This document shows positions 52,045 through 60,708 of a stretch of DNA of 64,000 bases, piece after piece. The position numbers were made by a program, and so were the translations under genes. The notes under the pieces are model-generated. The model was not told the origin of the DNA, ran no database searches, and saw only the letters and a program-made list of their open reading frames with translations. Where the stretch lies: positions 1 through 64,000 of the forward strand of contig NZ_SWBQ01000002.1 of NCBI RefSeq assembly GCF_005116445.1. The letters are read 5' to 3'. This DNA comes from Pedobacter frigoris (lineage in GTDB: Bacteria; Bacteroidota; Bacteroidia; Sphingobacteriales; Sphingobacteriaceae). Each line of letters starts with the position of its first letter. Within the stretch, counting starts at the first letter, position 1.

Positions 52045-52413
52045 TCAATTGGCTTCTTCTCCATTTTTATACACAGCCTCCGTGTCCTGAACCATCCCCT
52101 TCGGATTTCCGCCATACTCATTATCCCCGATCTCCCCATCTGCAAACAGCATCCAAATCCCATAAAACGGAATGATCTGCCACCAGCCGCTATTGCCCCT
52201 GTCATGACAACGCTTCGCTCCCTGAGCCAGCATGAACCAGGCTAAAGGAATCCAAAGCAACAACATGAAAATATTAGTAAAAGGACCACGAGGATCGCCG
52301 AATGCCATTAGCAGACCTACTACTCCAAAAAGCAACAGCATATAAACTACGTTACTCAGCCCATATTCGAGCCTGCGAATTCGCCCCTCAAAAGAGAAAG
52401 GGTTTTTAAACAT
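52045..52413 (-). CDS. DUF805 membrane protein
   Basis: The product is 122 residues. The DUF805 hallmarks are present: MFKNPFSFEGRIRRLEYGL at the start, QGAKRCHDRGNSGWWQIIPFYG in the middle, and membrane helices between. The end (GDNEYGGNPKGM) is typical too. It is a close paralogue of the gene at 59153-59539, with the same start and central box. The function is unknown. Confidence 0.9.
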   Translation of the reverse strand: MFKNPFSFEGRIRRLEYGLSNVVYMLLLFGVVGLLMAFGDPRGPFTNIFMLLLWIPLAWFMLAQGAKRCHDRGNSGWWQIIPFYGIWMLFADGEIGDNEYGGNPKGMVQDTEAVYKNGEEAN

Positions 52414-52718
52414 ACAGAGGTTATTTAGATGGTTATTAGTTTGTTTATTTACTAGGGGCGATTACAAACAAAACGAACAACTTACCTCAAACAAGAAGAT
52501 TTATTTTAACTATTTTGAAAATATTTTTATTTACTCCGCAATTACGGCATGGTCAGTGTCCTAAACAGAGAGAACTGACAACTGCGGATTCTGGATCATG
52601 TCCGCAATGACGACCGACTTAACAAACTGCTGAATTGATCTATTACATCAAACACTTGCTATAACAAATAATTAAACATACGTTTAATAAAAAATGACCT
52701 AAAATTTTAATCTCAATT
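52414..52718. other. Gene-free stretch with a nested inverted repeat
   Basis: In the 305 bp between the DUF805 and the secreted-protein genes, TCCGCA at 52536-52541 pairs with TGCGGA at 52584-52589, and inside them GTCAGT at 52553-52558 pairs with ACTGAC at 52575-52580. Total length is 54 nt. There is no T tract. It may be a leader structure or a remnant of a repeat. Confidence 0.4.
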
Positions 52719-53510
52719 GTGAAAAATCTTCTACCTATTTTGTTCTTATTTTGTGTCATCACAAGTAAGGCGCAAGTGGTTCCTAATCAGGCTATTGTAG
52801 CAATAAAAAACGAGATGATTGATGCTAAGCGTGGTTTTGCGAAAACGCTCATAGATACTATTCTCGTGAGGAACAATTTTACTTTGGAGCCAGTTAAGGT
52901 ATTTTATTCATCAGATGAAATTATTTTGAGTACTACAAGTACTAAGTCTTCTCGTAGAGAGATTTCATCTGGCTCAAGATTGCGGTGGTATTGTTTTACC
53001 AATTTACAAGAGATGGTAGGAATGACTTTCGATATTAACGAGAAACCCTCTGCAAAAACAATTCAACCCTATCAATTTAACCAAGAAACGCCTAAAAAAG
53101 GTCACACTTTTATTAATGAACCGTTTCTTACCAAAGATTTATCTCTAACTGATTATGTGAAAGAAAAAGACACGGTAATTAATGGTCAAAAATGCATTAT
53201 GATAAAACGAACTAAAGTGATACAGAATGTATATAAAGGTATCAAGATGGAAAAGATCGTACAATTCCGTTTAGCCATTAACCCGAAGCTCACATCTTAT
53301 GCTTTCCCTTTTGTAAGTGAAAAAATCACACAACACTTTGGTGGTGGGGCTATCGTGTATATAGATGGTATAACAGACAGTGGTGTCAGAGGGACTATAC
53401 GTTATTCTTATTCTGAGTTCTCTCCCGCTGACACGAAATTGTTCAACCATTATCAGCAACTGTATGAGTCGAATATAACGCTACTCGATAAATTTAAGAA
53501 AAAGCAATAA
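52719..53510 (+). CDS. Hypothetical secreted protein, weakly GLPGLI-like
   Basis: The product is 263 residues from a GTG start at 52719; no in-frame ATG lies upstream within the open frame. The signal peptide ends near TSKAQ (residue 19). The mature part is beta-rich, with INEPFLTKDLSLTDYVKE and INGQKCIMIKRTKVI in an order seen in GLPGLI-type proteins, but the GLPG motif itself is absent. I cannot name a function. Its stop is 3 bp from that of the convergent Crp-like gene. Confidence 0.6.
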   Translation: MKNLLPILFLFCVITSKAQVVPNQAIVAIKNEMIDAKRGFAKTLIDTILVRNNFTLEPVKVFYSSDEIILSTTSTKSSRREISSGSRLRWYCFTNLQEMVGMTFDINEKPSAKTIQPYQFNQETPKKGHTFINEPFLTKDLSLTDYVKEKDTVINGQKCIMIKRTKVIQNVYKGIKMEKIVQFRLAINPKLTSYAFPFVSEKITQHFGGGAIVYIDGITDSGVRGTIRYSYSEFSPADTKLFNHYQQLYESNITLLDKFKKKQ

Positions 53511-53513
53511 CCC

Positions 53514-54140
53514 CTACCCTTTCCTCATCAAACTCTCTTTCTTCAGTTTAGAATAGTATTGTTCCGTCATGTCCAGGTAGCCAGCCAACTCCTTGAAGGT
53601 AAAAGCCTCTTCTATCTCTCTCCCAAAAAACGCAAGCATAGCATCCCTTCTTTCCAATTTATCCATCCGCAACAGCTGTGAGCGGTCTTGGGCAAAGCTC
53701 TTATTTTCTGCCACCACATTTATAGCCAGTATCGCCGCTTCGGGTGCCCTCGTGGCCAGCGCCTCAAAATCTTTCGTGCTAAATGGGATGAACACCGATT
53801 CCCTCTTCACCGCATAGTGCAGGTCAGAAGCCGCACCATTGAAAAAACCATGTTCATCCAACATGATGGTTCCCTTAGGATAGATGCCAATGATCACATT
53901 CGATTTTGTTCCGTTCTCATCCGCCACAATCTCATAACAGTAGCCAAAACCCTCATCTATCCAATAGGCGACTTTAGAAACGCCTTCTTCCTTCTGACAT
54001 TCAAAATCGGTTTTCTGTTTACTTTCCCCCAGCATGGGGAATATGGTGATCAGGAATTGTTCACTGAGTTTGGCCCTTTGGGACAGATAAATGATGAGCC
54101 TGCCTACCGGCCTGCTTTCATCCAGGTGTTGGTGGTCCAT
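53514..54140 (-). CDS. Crp/Fnr-like transcription regulator
   Basis: The product is 208 residues. A cyclic-nucleotide-binding-like beta-roll spans about 10-140 (a KGTIMLDEHGFFNG turn in the position of the phosphate-binding cassette). A short C-terminal helix-turn-helix (AFTFKELAGYLDMTEQYYSKLKKE) follows. Pedobacter-type genomes have many such divergent Crp-like proteins that may not bind cAMP. The signal and target are not known. It is a single gene. Confidence 0.75.
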   Translation of the reverse strand: MDHQHLDESRPVGRLIIYLSQRAKLSEQFLITIFPMLGESKQKTDFECQKEEGVSKVAYWIDEGFGYCYEIVADENGTKSNVIIGIYPKGTIMLDEHGFFNGAASDLHYAVKRESVFIPFSTKDFEALATRAPEAAILAINVVAENKSFAQDRSQLLRMDKLERRDAMLAFFGREIEEAFTFKELAGYLDMTEQYYSKLKKESLMRKG

Positions 54141-54289
54141 AAGATGACGTTAACCTATAGTTTACATTTGGTTAACTAAATATATTTATATTTTTCTGAT
54201 ATCCAGCAATCCATCTATCAATTGACACTGCATTCCATATTTGAATACCCATAGAAAGGCCATACAAAGGCCATAGAAATGCCTTATTT

Positions 54290-54375
54290 GGTGGGGGCTT
54301 GGAGCGGTCTTGGGGCGGTGTTGATGGGGGGTTGGCCGGTCTGAGACCGGAGCAACCCCGCTCCAAGGCCCCACC
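54290..54375. repeat. GC-rich nested palindrome (REP-like element)
   Basis: An 18-bp arm at 54290-54307 pairs with 54358-54375 with one mismatch. Between them, GGGTTG (54329-54334) pairs with CAACCC (54353-54358), and CCGGTCT (54336-54342) pairs with AGACCGG (54344-54350). The block is strikingly GC-rich in an AT-rich genome. It lies between the Crp-like gene and the TlpA genes, and does not end in T tracts. This is the look of a REP/BIME or small mobile palindromic element. ORFs called on either strand through it are shadows. Confidence 0.8.
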
Positions 54376-54496
54376 AACACCCCTGCAGGTATGGGATTTC
54401 ACTGGGTTTAGACTGGTTGTAAATTGGCCTTTCTAATAGTAGGGGAATTGCCGGGACATGTCCGGGAAGATCTATCATCCCAAAACGTATGCTAAT

Positions 54497-56017
54497 TTAC
54501 AACAAATCGTTAATCATCTTTTTCACTTTATCATTTCCAGGAAAGCCTGTAAATTTATTGATGAGCACACCTTCTTTGTTATATAACAAATAGGAAGGAA
54601 TACCATTAAACCCAAAATTGTCCATCATATGGTCCCACTGAGTATTTTTCAGATAATAATGCTCACTTCCTATTCCTTTAATTTTTTCTTCCCATAGTTT
54701 TTTAGGTGAAGACCCATTTGTTAAATACACAAACACAACATCCTTATCGTGAAACTCATTCTTTGTACTTCTGAATTCCTTCATTGCCTCTAAACAAGGA
54801 GCGCACCATGTTGCCCAAAGGTCAATAAGAACAACCTTGTCTTTATATTTGGACACGATTGTTGCCATAACTTTATCGTCCGATACTGATGGGATATCAT
54901 TTACAACAACAGGTGTTTTAAACTTGTCTAGTTCAACAACCTTTTGGTTTTTCCTAAATAAAATCTTTGCAATCTCTCCGTCTTTAAAATAACTCCTGAT
55001 GTTTTCTTTTTGCTTTTCGCTAAACGATCTTAATTCTTCACTTAGTTGCCTGCCATAAGCATTGGCAACTAAAATATCATAATATTGACCATCATCAAAT
55101 CCGACTAAATCGGATAAGATAGCTTTCGCATTTTTTAACCAGGAGGGGATATCGCTTTCTCCCACCTCAGGAAGCCCTATTATTTCATTCCGAAGAACTT
55201 CTTTTTGAAATCCCTGGAACGTGAAACAGTTCAGATATTGTATATCGTTGAGCCTAAGATCTTTCAAAAAACGATAATAGGGTCTATCAATCTTTTGGAT
55301 TTCAGGTTTTTTGCTCGTATCACGAGTTATATTGCGATAATTAAGCATCATCAATTGTTCGTAACTAAAGGCATTTATTTTATACATCCATAAACGCAGA
55401 TCATTAGTCAGTACTTCTTTTAATTCTTCTGACAATAAAGTATCATTTTGTACAATCGCTAATCTTTTCGATATACTAGTTTTAACATTGTTTAGAAAAT
55501 AATCTGGGCTCTTATCATACAAAGATTGAGACGGGCTATTTGATTTATATTGATTCATTTTATCTGCCACTTCAAAACCCCTAGTTACATCATTCTGATT
55601 AATAGCTGGCGTGATGTCAATATTTTCAATAGCATTATCCGAATTATAAGCAATATCAAGGTTAGTGACACTACCACTTTTTAATGTAACAAAAAGGAGT
55701 TTCCTTACATTTAAATCAGTGTATAATCCAACCAGAGAAACATCTGTTTCCACCTCAACATCTATACTGAACTTTCCTGATTGATCAACAAGCACGTTGT
55801 ATTGAGCATTTTCTCCAGAAATTGGTTGTAGCACTATTACAGTTACAACTGTGCTATCTTTATTTGTGGTATTTGTCTTTATTATTCTTCCCGTTATTTT
55901 AGCTGTACCTGCAACGATAGCAGGTTTGCTTAGTCCCCCATCATCAGATGGTTTACCTGACAACAAGAACAAAAAGCAGCATATGCAAAGAAAATTTAAT
56001 CCTTTCAATTTTGTCAT
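54497..56017 (-). CDS. TlpA-like thioredoxin-domain protein, long N-terminus
   Basis: The product is 506 residues. A signal peptide is present (FLCICCFLFLLSG). Residues about 30-360 form a beta-rich then helical region of unknown type. The thioredoxin fold at about 365-506 has the redox site W-C-A-P-C in VLIDLWATWCAPCLEAM and a cis-proline FNGIPSYLLYNKEG. It should act in the periplasm as a thiol-disulfide oxidoreductase. It is the last of three such genes; the upstream one ends 39 bp earlier. Confidence 0.88.
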   Translation of the reverse strand: MTKLKGLNFLCICCFLFLLSGKPSDDGGLSKPAIVAGTAKITGRIIKTNTTNKDSTVVTVIVLQPISGENAQYNVLVDQSGKFSIDVEVETDVSLVGLYTDLNVRKLLFVTLKSGSVTNLDIAYNSDNAIENIDITPAINQNDVTRGFEVADKMNQYKSNSPSQSLYDKSPDYFLNNVKTSISKRLAIVQNDTLLSEELKEVLTNDLRLWMYKINAFSYEQLMMLNYRNITRDTSKKPEIQKIDRPYYRFLKDLRLNDIQYLNCFTFQGFQKEVLRNEIIGLPEVGESDIPSWLKNAKAILSDLVGFDDGQYYDILVANAYGRQLSEELRSFSEKQKENIRSYFKDGEIAKILFRKNQKVVELDKFKTPVVVNDIPSVSDDKVMATIVSKYKDKVVLIDLWATWCAPCLEAMKEFRSTKNEFHDKDVVFVYLTNGSSPKKLWEEKIKGIGSEHYYLKNTQWDHMMDNFGFNGIPSYLLYNKEGVLINKFTGFPGNDKVKKMINDLL

Positions 56018-56056
56018 AGGTATTTGATTTTATAATAGCAATTTACACTTTCAACT

Positions 56057-57046
56057 TTAGGGAATAACTTTTTCAAGTATTTTCTCAATTTCATTGCCAT
56101 ATAGATTTTTAGCAATAATAATTCCTTCAGGATTTATAAGATAATTTTGCGGGACTGACTGAACCTGATATAACCCTCGTGATACACTGTTTTCCCAACC
56201 CTTCAAATCAGTTACATGATGCCATGTAAGTCCATCTGCTTTTATTGCTGCTACCCACTGATTTTTATCCGTATCAAGTGATACACTTAAAATTTCAAAA
56301 CCTTTACCATTAAATTTATTGAAAGCCCTAACCAGATTTGGATTTTCTTTTCTACATGGTATGCACCAAGAAGCCCAAAAGTCGAGTAGAACGTATTTCC
56401 CCTTTAAATTTGAAAGTTTAAAAAGATTACCCCCGGGATCATTTTGGCTGAATTCCAATGCAGGTTTACCAATCATAAACTTAGATATCCTCATTTTAAG
56501 ACTCACGTACCAGGAATTATCCCGAAACCGATTTGGTATCATTTTCTCCAATCTGATAACCTCCGATTCAGGAATTCTATCCATATGGGAAAATAGCAGA
56601 TAGCTACCGAATGGCTGTTTGATATTAGCCTCTATATTTTTCAGAAGTTGGAGGCTATCATTTTTGATCTTTGCACTTTCCCTGGCAAAAACCAGTTGAA
56701 AACCATCATCAAATACTTTGTACTTCTTTAGCAGCGTATCTTGAAATTCAATTTTTGTGTCTTTCGGAAGTAACCTGATTATTTGATTATAGAGCTTACC
56801 AGCATGACTAATAGTGAAACCATATAACTCAAATCCTGACCTGTCAGATTGAAAAAAGAACTTCCCATCCTTAATTGCTGTAACTTGTTCAGGCAAACCT
56901 TTAGCATATGGAGGTAATATGATATTCATTTTTATCATATGACCATCCATTTTTCTGTCAATAGTACCACTGATCTGAAATTTCTTTTGTGCAAATAGTA
57001 CAGTGGGTATTAATACTAGTAAAAAGCAGATTAATTTATTTTTCAT
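56057..57046 (-). CDS. TlpA-like thioredoxin-domain protein with DUF4369-type N-terminus
   Basis: The product is 329 residues. The signal peptide ends at FAQ (residue 19). A beta-domain of the DUF4369 kind spans about 22-180. The thioredoxin fold has W-C-I-P-C in YVLLDFWASWCIPCRKE near residue 230 and VQSVPQNYLINPEG with the cis-proline. It is a periplasmic redox protein. The start overlaps the previous gene by 4 bp, so translation is coupled. Confidence 0.9.
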   Translation of the reverse strand: MKNKLICFLLVLIPTVLFAQKKFQISGTIDRKMDGHMIKMNIILPPYAKGLPEQVTAIKDGKFFFQSDRSGFELYGFTISHAGKLYNQIIRLLPKDTKIEFQDTLLKKYKVFDDGFQLVFARESAKIKNDSLQLLKNIEANIKQPFGSYLLFSHMDRIPESEVIRLEKMIPNRFRDNSWYVSLKMRISKFMIGKPALEFSQNDPGGNLFKLSNLKGKYVLLDFWASWCIPCRKENPNLVRAFNKFNGKGFEILSVSLDTDKNQWVAAIKADGLTWHHVTDLKGWENSVSRGLYQVQSVPQNYLINPEGIIIAKNLYGNEIEKILEKVIP

Positions 57047-58341
57047 ATTTCACAATTATCAAGATAGGCCATCAAATTTTTAAGTCCTATAGCACCAACA
57101 GCACGAAATACAACTTTTCCATTATGATCAATCAAGATGCTTGTTGGGAACTCTTGCACCTTATAATTATCAGAAATTTTACCTTGATTTATTTCTCTGT
57201 CATCCAATAATTGCGTCCATGTCATCTCATATTGTGATATCAAATTTTTCACTTTCCCCAGGTCGCTTCTCTTATCGAATGCTATACTAACAATCTTTAT
57301 TTTTTTACCATATTTCCCAAAAGCCAGTTTTAGCTCGGGAATTGCCTCAATACACGGCCGGCACCATGAACCCCAAAAATCTATTAGAATATAGGTGCCT
57401 AATTGCTTTTTTAATGAAAAATCTCTGGAAGTGATAACATCTTGGCCGGTTATCTCTGGAGCCAAACTGTTTAATTCAGCACCTGCAAATTCCTGTTTGC
57501 CAATTAGTGACAATACCAGGCGCTTATCGTCAACTTTTAAGATTTTGTAGCGACCGTAACTGATGTCAATCGTATCGGCAGGCTTATAACTATAGGAAGT
57601 TATTGATTTGGTTTTTGCGTCTTTAGTCTCTATAGTTAATCTAAAGCTGTCTTTCCTTTTGTCATTATAGTCGGCTATTGTGATATCATATGCCTTCTGG
57701 TTTAGTATATATCGCCCAACAAGATTCTTCGAAATCTTGAATATACTTACGTCCAGTTCTCTAATATCTTTTTCAATTTTATAAGACTCCTCATCATAAA
57801 GATAATTATACGGATCTATTGATAAATCAACTTTAAGTTTTCTAATGGCTTTGCCATCATAATAATCAACCCATGCTGCAATATTTTGCGTTTTCTTTTC
57901 TTGAGATTTTAAGTTGAATACATATTCTTTATCATCTCCGAAATCATGGTTGTTATTGGCATCAACCATAACATGTTTTATTCCCAATTCATCTATAGCC
58001 GTGGCAATGTAAATTCTGTTTCCTGGAAGACTTTGCTTAAAAACATAACTAGTATCCAAAATATTTTTGTGCACAAAGTCCTTGTAAAATTTCTCTGTCC
58101 ACGTTCCATCAAGAACTTTTTCATAGAGGTTCTGCATTGCATCATAAGGCAAACTGCGTAAACTAAAATAAGGCTGGTTTTTGTAAGGAAAGTTCTTACA
58201 CAATGTCACATTTTCCTCTTTTTTTATAGACAATACCTCTGAATATATGCCATTCTGATGAAGAGAAATTTCTAATTCTTGTCCACTCGCAGTATGTACA
58301 AAGAGGACAAGAATAAATATGAGCATATAATGGCGATTCAT
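57043..58341 (-). CDS. TlpA-like thioredoxin-domain protein, first of three
   Basis: The product is 432 residues from the ATG at 58341 (MNRHYMLIFILVLFVHTASG), which gives a good signal peptide; an ATG 18 bp earlier gives six extra residues. Residues about 20-310 form a beta-rich domain I do not recognise. The thioredoxin part has W-C-R-P-C in YILIDFWGSWCRPCIEA and VQEFPTSILIDHNG. It heads a three-gene operon of similar proteins. Such runs are common near SusCD or TonB genes, but none is seen here. Confidence 0.85.
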   Translation of the reverse strand: MNRHYMLIFILVLFVHTASGQELEISLHQNGIYSEVLSIKKEENVTLCKNFPYKNQPYFSLRSLPYDAMQNLYEKVLDGTWTEKFYKDFVHKNILDTSYVFKQSLPGNRIYIATAIDELGIKHVMVDANNNHDFGDDKEYVFNLKSQEKKTQNIAAWVDYYDGKAIRKLKVDLSIDPYNYLYDEESYKIEKDIRELDVSIFKISKNLVGRYILNQKAYDITIADYNDKRKDSFRLTIETKDAKTKSITSYSYKPADTIDISYGRYKILKVDDKRLVLSLIGKQEFAGAELNSLAPEITGQDVITSRDFSLKKQLGTYILIDFWGSWCRPCIEAIPELKLAFGKYGKKIKIVSIAFDKRSDLGKVKNLISQYEMTWTQLLDDREINQGKISDNYKVQEFPTSILIDHNGKVVFRAVGAIGLKNLMAYLDNCEI

Positions 58342-58575
58342 CTTGCAATAAAAGATCATGGTTAAGCAGCGTCAAAAGTCAAACTGTATCAATGACATAC
58401 AATTCATCAGGAGAGATTAACCAAATATTATCAATTTCTAACTAACAACCAAACGTTGTAAGCAATATTTGAAAGAAAATTTAGAATGTTTAAGTCCTAT
58501 CTTTTTCATCATCTCTTAGCTCAAAAAACAATAGTCATCAATACCTCGATCAATTAATTCTACTTACATTTGAAT

Positions 58576-59097
58576 ATGGCGCTAACTCTGATATACCCAC
58601 TCTTCCTTGGAAAGCTTAAGTCCTATCAGAATCTATCTCTCATAATTTCATTTATACTTTTACTGGCATCGCTTATTTTAAATTGGTTTGACAACGAGGT
58701 TTCAAACGTAGAAGTATATTTATTCTCTCTCTGCGTCGCATTTATCACCATACTAATTTTGCTTAGCCTCCCTTTTTTGTTCTTCAAAAAATTAGATATA
58801 GCGACAATAAAAAACGGCTTGATTTCTATAAACAAGGATGGCATGTCAACCGAATACAACCTGCAAGAAGTAAGCTTTATCCTCAACATTGATAGTAAAT
58901 TACTAGAACCCAAAGAGCATTCTGTTTCTGAAATGCATAAAAGATTATCAGATTGGGGCAATTATATAATCATACCATCTGGAGAATCTTCTGATGATAG
59001 ATACATACAGTTTATCCCTAACGAGGATTTTCTAAGAATACTTTCCGAACTGAAGGTTCAACCTTCCAGAAGCCGATCCATCTTAATGAGCTGCTAA
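58576..59097 (+). CDS. Hypothetical membrane protein, PH-like tail
   Basis: The product is 173 residues from the ATG at 58576; a TTG 6 bp earlier is also in frame. Two membrane helices lie at about 20-40 and 50-75 (SLIISFILLLASLIL; FITILILLSLPFLFF). The rest (KNGLISINKDGMSTEYNLQEVSFILN) has the beta pattern of a small cytosolic domain. No family was recognised. It is a single gene, convergent with the second DUF805 gene. Confidence 0.6.
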   Translation: MALTLIYPLFLGKLKSYQNLSLIISFILLLASLILNWFDNEVSNVEVYLFSLCVAFITILILLSLPFLFFKKLDIATIKNGLISINKDGMSTEYNLQEVSFILNIDSKLLEPKEHSVSEMHKRLSDWGNYIIIPSGESSDDRYIQFIPNEDFLRILSELKVQPSRSRSILMSC

Positions 59098-59152
59098 ATA
59101 ACTTCATTTGGATGGTATGGGGTGCTTCATGATTACCAAGACCCCAAGAATA

Positions 59153-59539
59153 TTAGTTGAATTCTTGATTACTTGCCTCTTTTTCCTTTGTTTCATTGGC
59201 AATTGGATCCCAGTCGTCATGGTACTCAATTCCCTTAGGGTTTGGCCCATATTCATTGCTCCCCGGATCGCCTTCTCCAAATAGCATGATCCAGCCATAA
59301 AACGGTATAATTTGCCATAGGCCTGTAGCACCTCTGTCGTGGCAACGCTTTGCACCCTGTGCGAGCAGAAACTGAATACTCGGAACGTAAATCAGAACGA
59401 CAACAACCATAACTGCGTTTGAAGACTGTGCTGCAGACAAGCTTCCGGCAACGAGCATCGCCGTAAAGCCGATGATCACACTTAGCCCATATTCGAGTCT
59501 TCTGATTCTACCCTTAAAGGAGAAAGGATTTTTAAACAT
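59153..59539 (-). CDS. DUF805 membrane protein, second copy
   Basis: The product is 128 residues. The same N-terminus (MFKNPFSFKGRIRRLEYGL) and central box (QGAKRCHDRGATGLWQIIPFYG) occur in the gene at 52045-52413, so the two are paralogues about 7 kb apart. The C-terminal tail (ANETKEKEASNQEFN) is acidic and differs. The function is unknown. It starts 14 bp after the DUF2071 stop and may share its transcript. Confidence 0.9.
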   Translation of the reverse strand: MFKNPFSFKGRIRRLEYGLSVIIGFTAMLVAGSLSAAQSSNAVMVVVVLIYVPSIQFLLAQGAKRCHDRGATGLWQIIPFYGWIMLFGEGDPGSNEYGPNPKGIEYHDDWDPIANETKEKEASNQEFN

Positions 59540-59553
59540 ACAATCGTTTTTAA

Positions 59554-60261
59554 TTATTTATCAGTTTCACTTTCCCATTCATGCTCAATGTTTGTCATCA
59601 GCAGTGCATTATCAAAAGTAACCGAATATTTTGGAAAAAACTCCTCGTTTTCAAAAAAGCTGGAACTCACTTTCGTTACTTCAAGCGGCCTTACCTCCCA
59701 TTTATATGCTTTCAGTCTAAGCCCTTCAAATTTCGTTTTATTTGGCGAATATCCAAGATCGCCGGCTTCAAAAAAGGCCGATGCACTATCTAACGTTCCA
59801 AAGATTGACTGATCATTGAAGGAAGTGGTTTCAGTAGCATCTATTGAGATACTGGTATCATCCGAACTCTTAAAATCGATATGATAATGCCCATCTTTTT
59901 CTGCCACATTAAATTTCGCCTGGTAGTGTTTTCCTGGGAATAGCCGACCACCAACAAGAGCATTAAAGCCCAAAGAAGTGTCCCTGCGCGGGATATAAAC
60001 TCCCGATTTTGTCTCGCCGTTTTCATCCCATTCCACAGCTATCCTGTGTGCACCATTTTCTGAGTTCACTCCTATGAAGTTGGGAAACCCTTTGGGCTTT
60101 ACGTGTTTCAGTCTGATCAGGCAAATCCCAACGATTGCTTTCTCCTTATAGAGTTTCGGCCTAAAGGGAAATGGAATTATCTTCGCCACCACCTCTGGAT
60201 CTGCCCTGAAGTTGATCAGTATTCTCCTATCTATGTATCCGTGTATGGTGGGGATTTTCAT
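59554..60261 (-). CDS. DUF2071 (YqjF-like) protein
   Basis: The product is 235 residues. The DUF2071 pattern is clear: IDRRILINFRADPEVVAKIIPFPFRP near the start, VGICLIRLKHVKPKGFP, GVYIPRRDTSLGFNALVGGRLFPG, and VRPLEVTKVSSSFF. It is a soluble protein of unknown function. Together with the DUF805 gene downstream it forms a short minus-strand unit. Confidence 0.9.
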   Translation of the reverse strand: MKIPTIHGYIDRRILINFRADPEVVAKIIPFPFRPKLYKEKAIVGICLIRLKHVKPKGFPNFIGVNSENGAHRIAVEWDENGETKSGVYIPRRDTSLGFNALVGGRLFPGKHYQAKFNVAEKDGHYHIDFKSSDDTSISIDATETTSFNDQSIFGTLDSASAFFEAGDLGYSPNKTKFEGLRLKAYKWEVRPLEVTKVSSSFFENEEFFPKYSVTFDNALLMTNIEHEWESETDK

Positions 60262-60286
60262 TGTCGAGTTATTTGTTTGTTATAAT

Positions 60287-60670
60287 TTACCTAATCTTCT
60301 CGTAATGACGGTTATGAATTTCGTCTAATAGAATCTTAGGATCGCCCCAGCTAAATCTTTCAATTGAAGTGTTAAAATAGACCTTACCCGCATAATCGTC
60401 ATGATAACTCAACTCTATATCAGTACCCCCGAGATCATATGAGATATGATACGTACCCGAACCATAGTACCCACTTTTAAAACGACCATCCTTATAAAGG
60501 AATAATGTATCCCAAGAGTAAGGAATCTCCATTAAAAAAGGCTCTCCATAAAAATTCTTAACCAGATAAGTACCAGTGATTTGTTTTGATATAAAGAAAT
60601 TGTTGTAGCAATAGTTGATACAAAACAATAAGATCAGCAACCTTATCACATGTTTAGTTTTGAAGTTCAT
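60287..60670 (-). CDS. Hypothetical membrane-anchored protein
   Basis: The product is 127 residues. An N-terminal hydrophobic helix (VIRLLILLFCINYCYNNFF) serves as a signal anchor. The rest is a compact, tyrosine-rich beta domain (GTYLVKNFYGEPFLMEIPYSWDTLFLYKDGRFKSGYYGSGTY), like a small lipocalin or META-type fold. No family was recognised. It lies 25 bp upstream of DUF2071 on the same strand. Confidence 0.65.
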   Translation of the reverse strand: MNFKTKHVIRLLILLFCINYCYNNFFISKQITGTYLVKNFYGEPFLMEIPYSWDTLFLYKDGRFKSGYYGSGTYHISYDLGGTDIELSYHDDYAGKVYFNTSIERFSWGDPKILLDEIHNRHYEKIR

Positions 60671-60708
60671 GAGTAATTATATTTTGAGGATAGTAACCAA
60701 GACTAAAC

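Noticed and set aside
52719..53510. GLPGLI family assignment for the secreted protein
   Set aside because: The general layout is similar but the GLPG motif is missing, so I kept it as hypothetical.
54172..54478. Three overlapping minus-strand ORFs, proline- and glycine-rich
   Set aside because: They are produced by the GC-rich palindrome at 54290-54375 and overlap each other in different frames.
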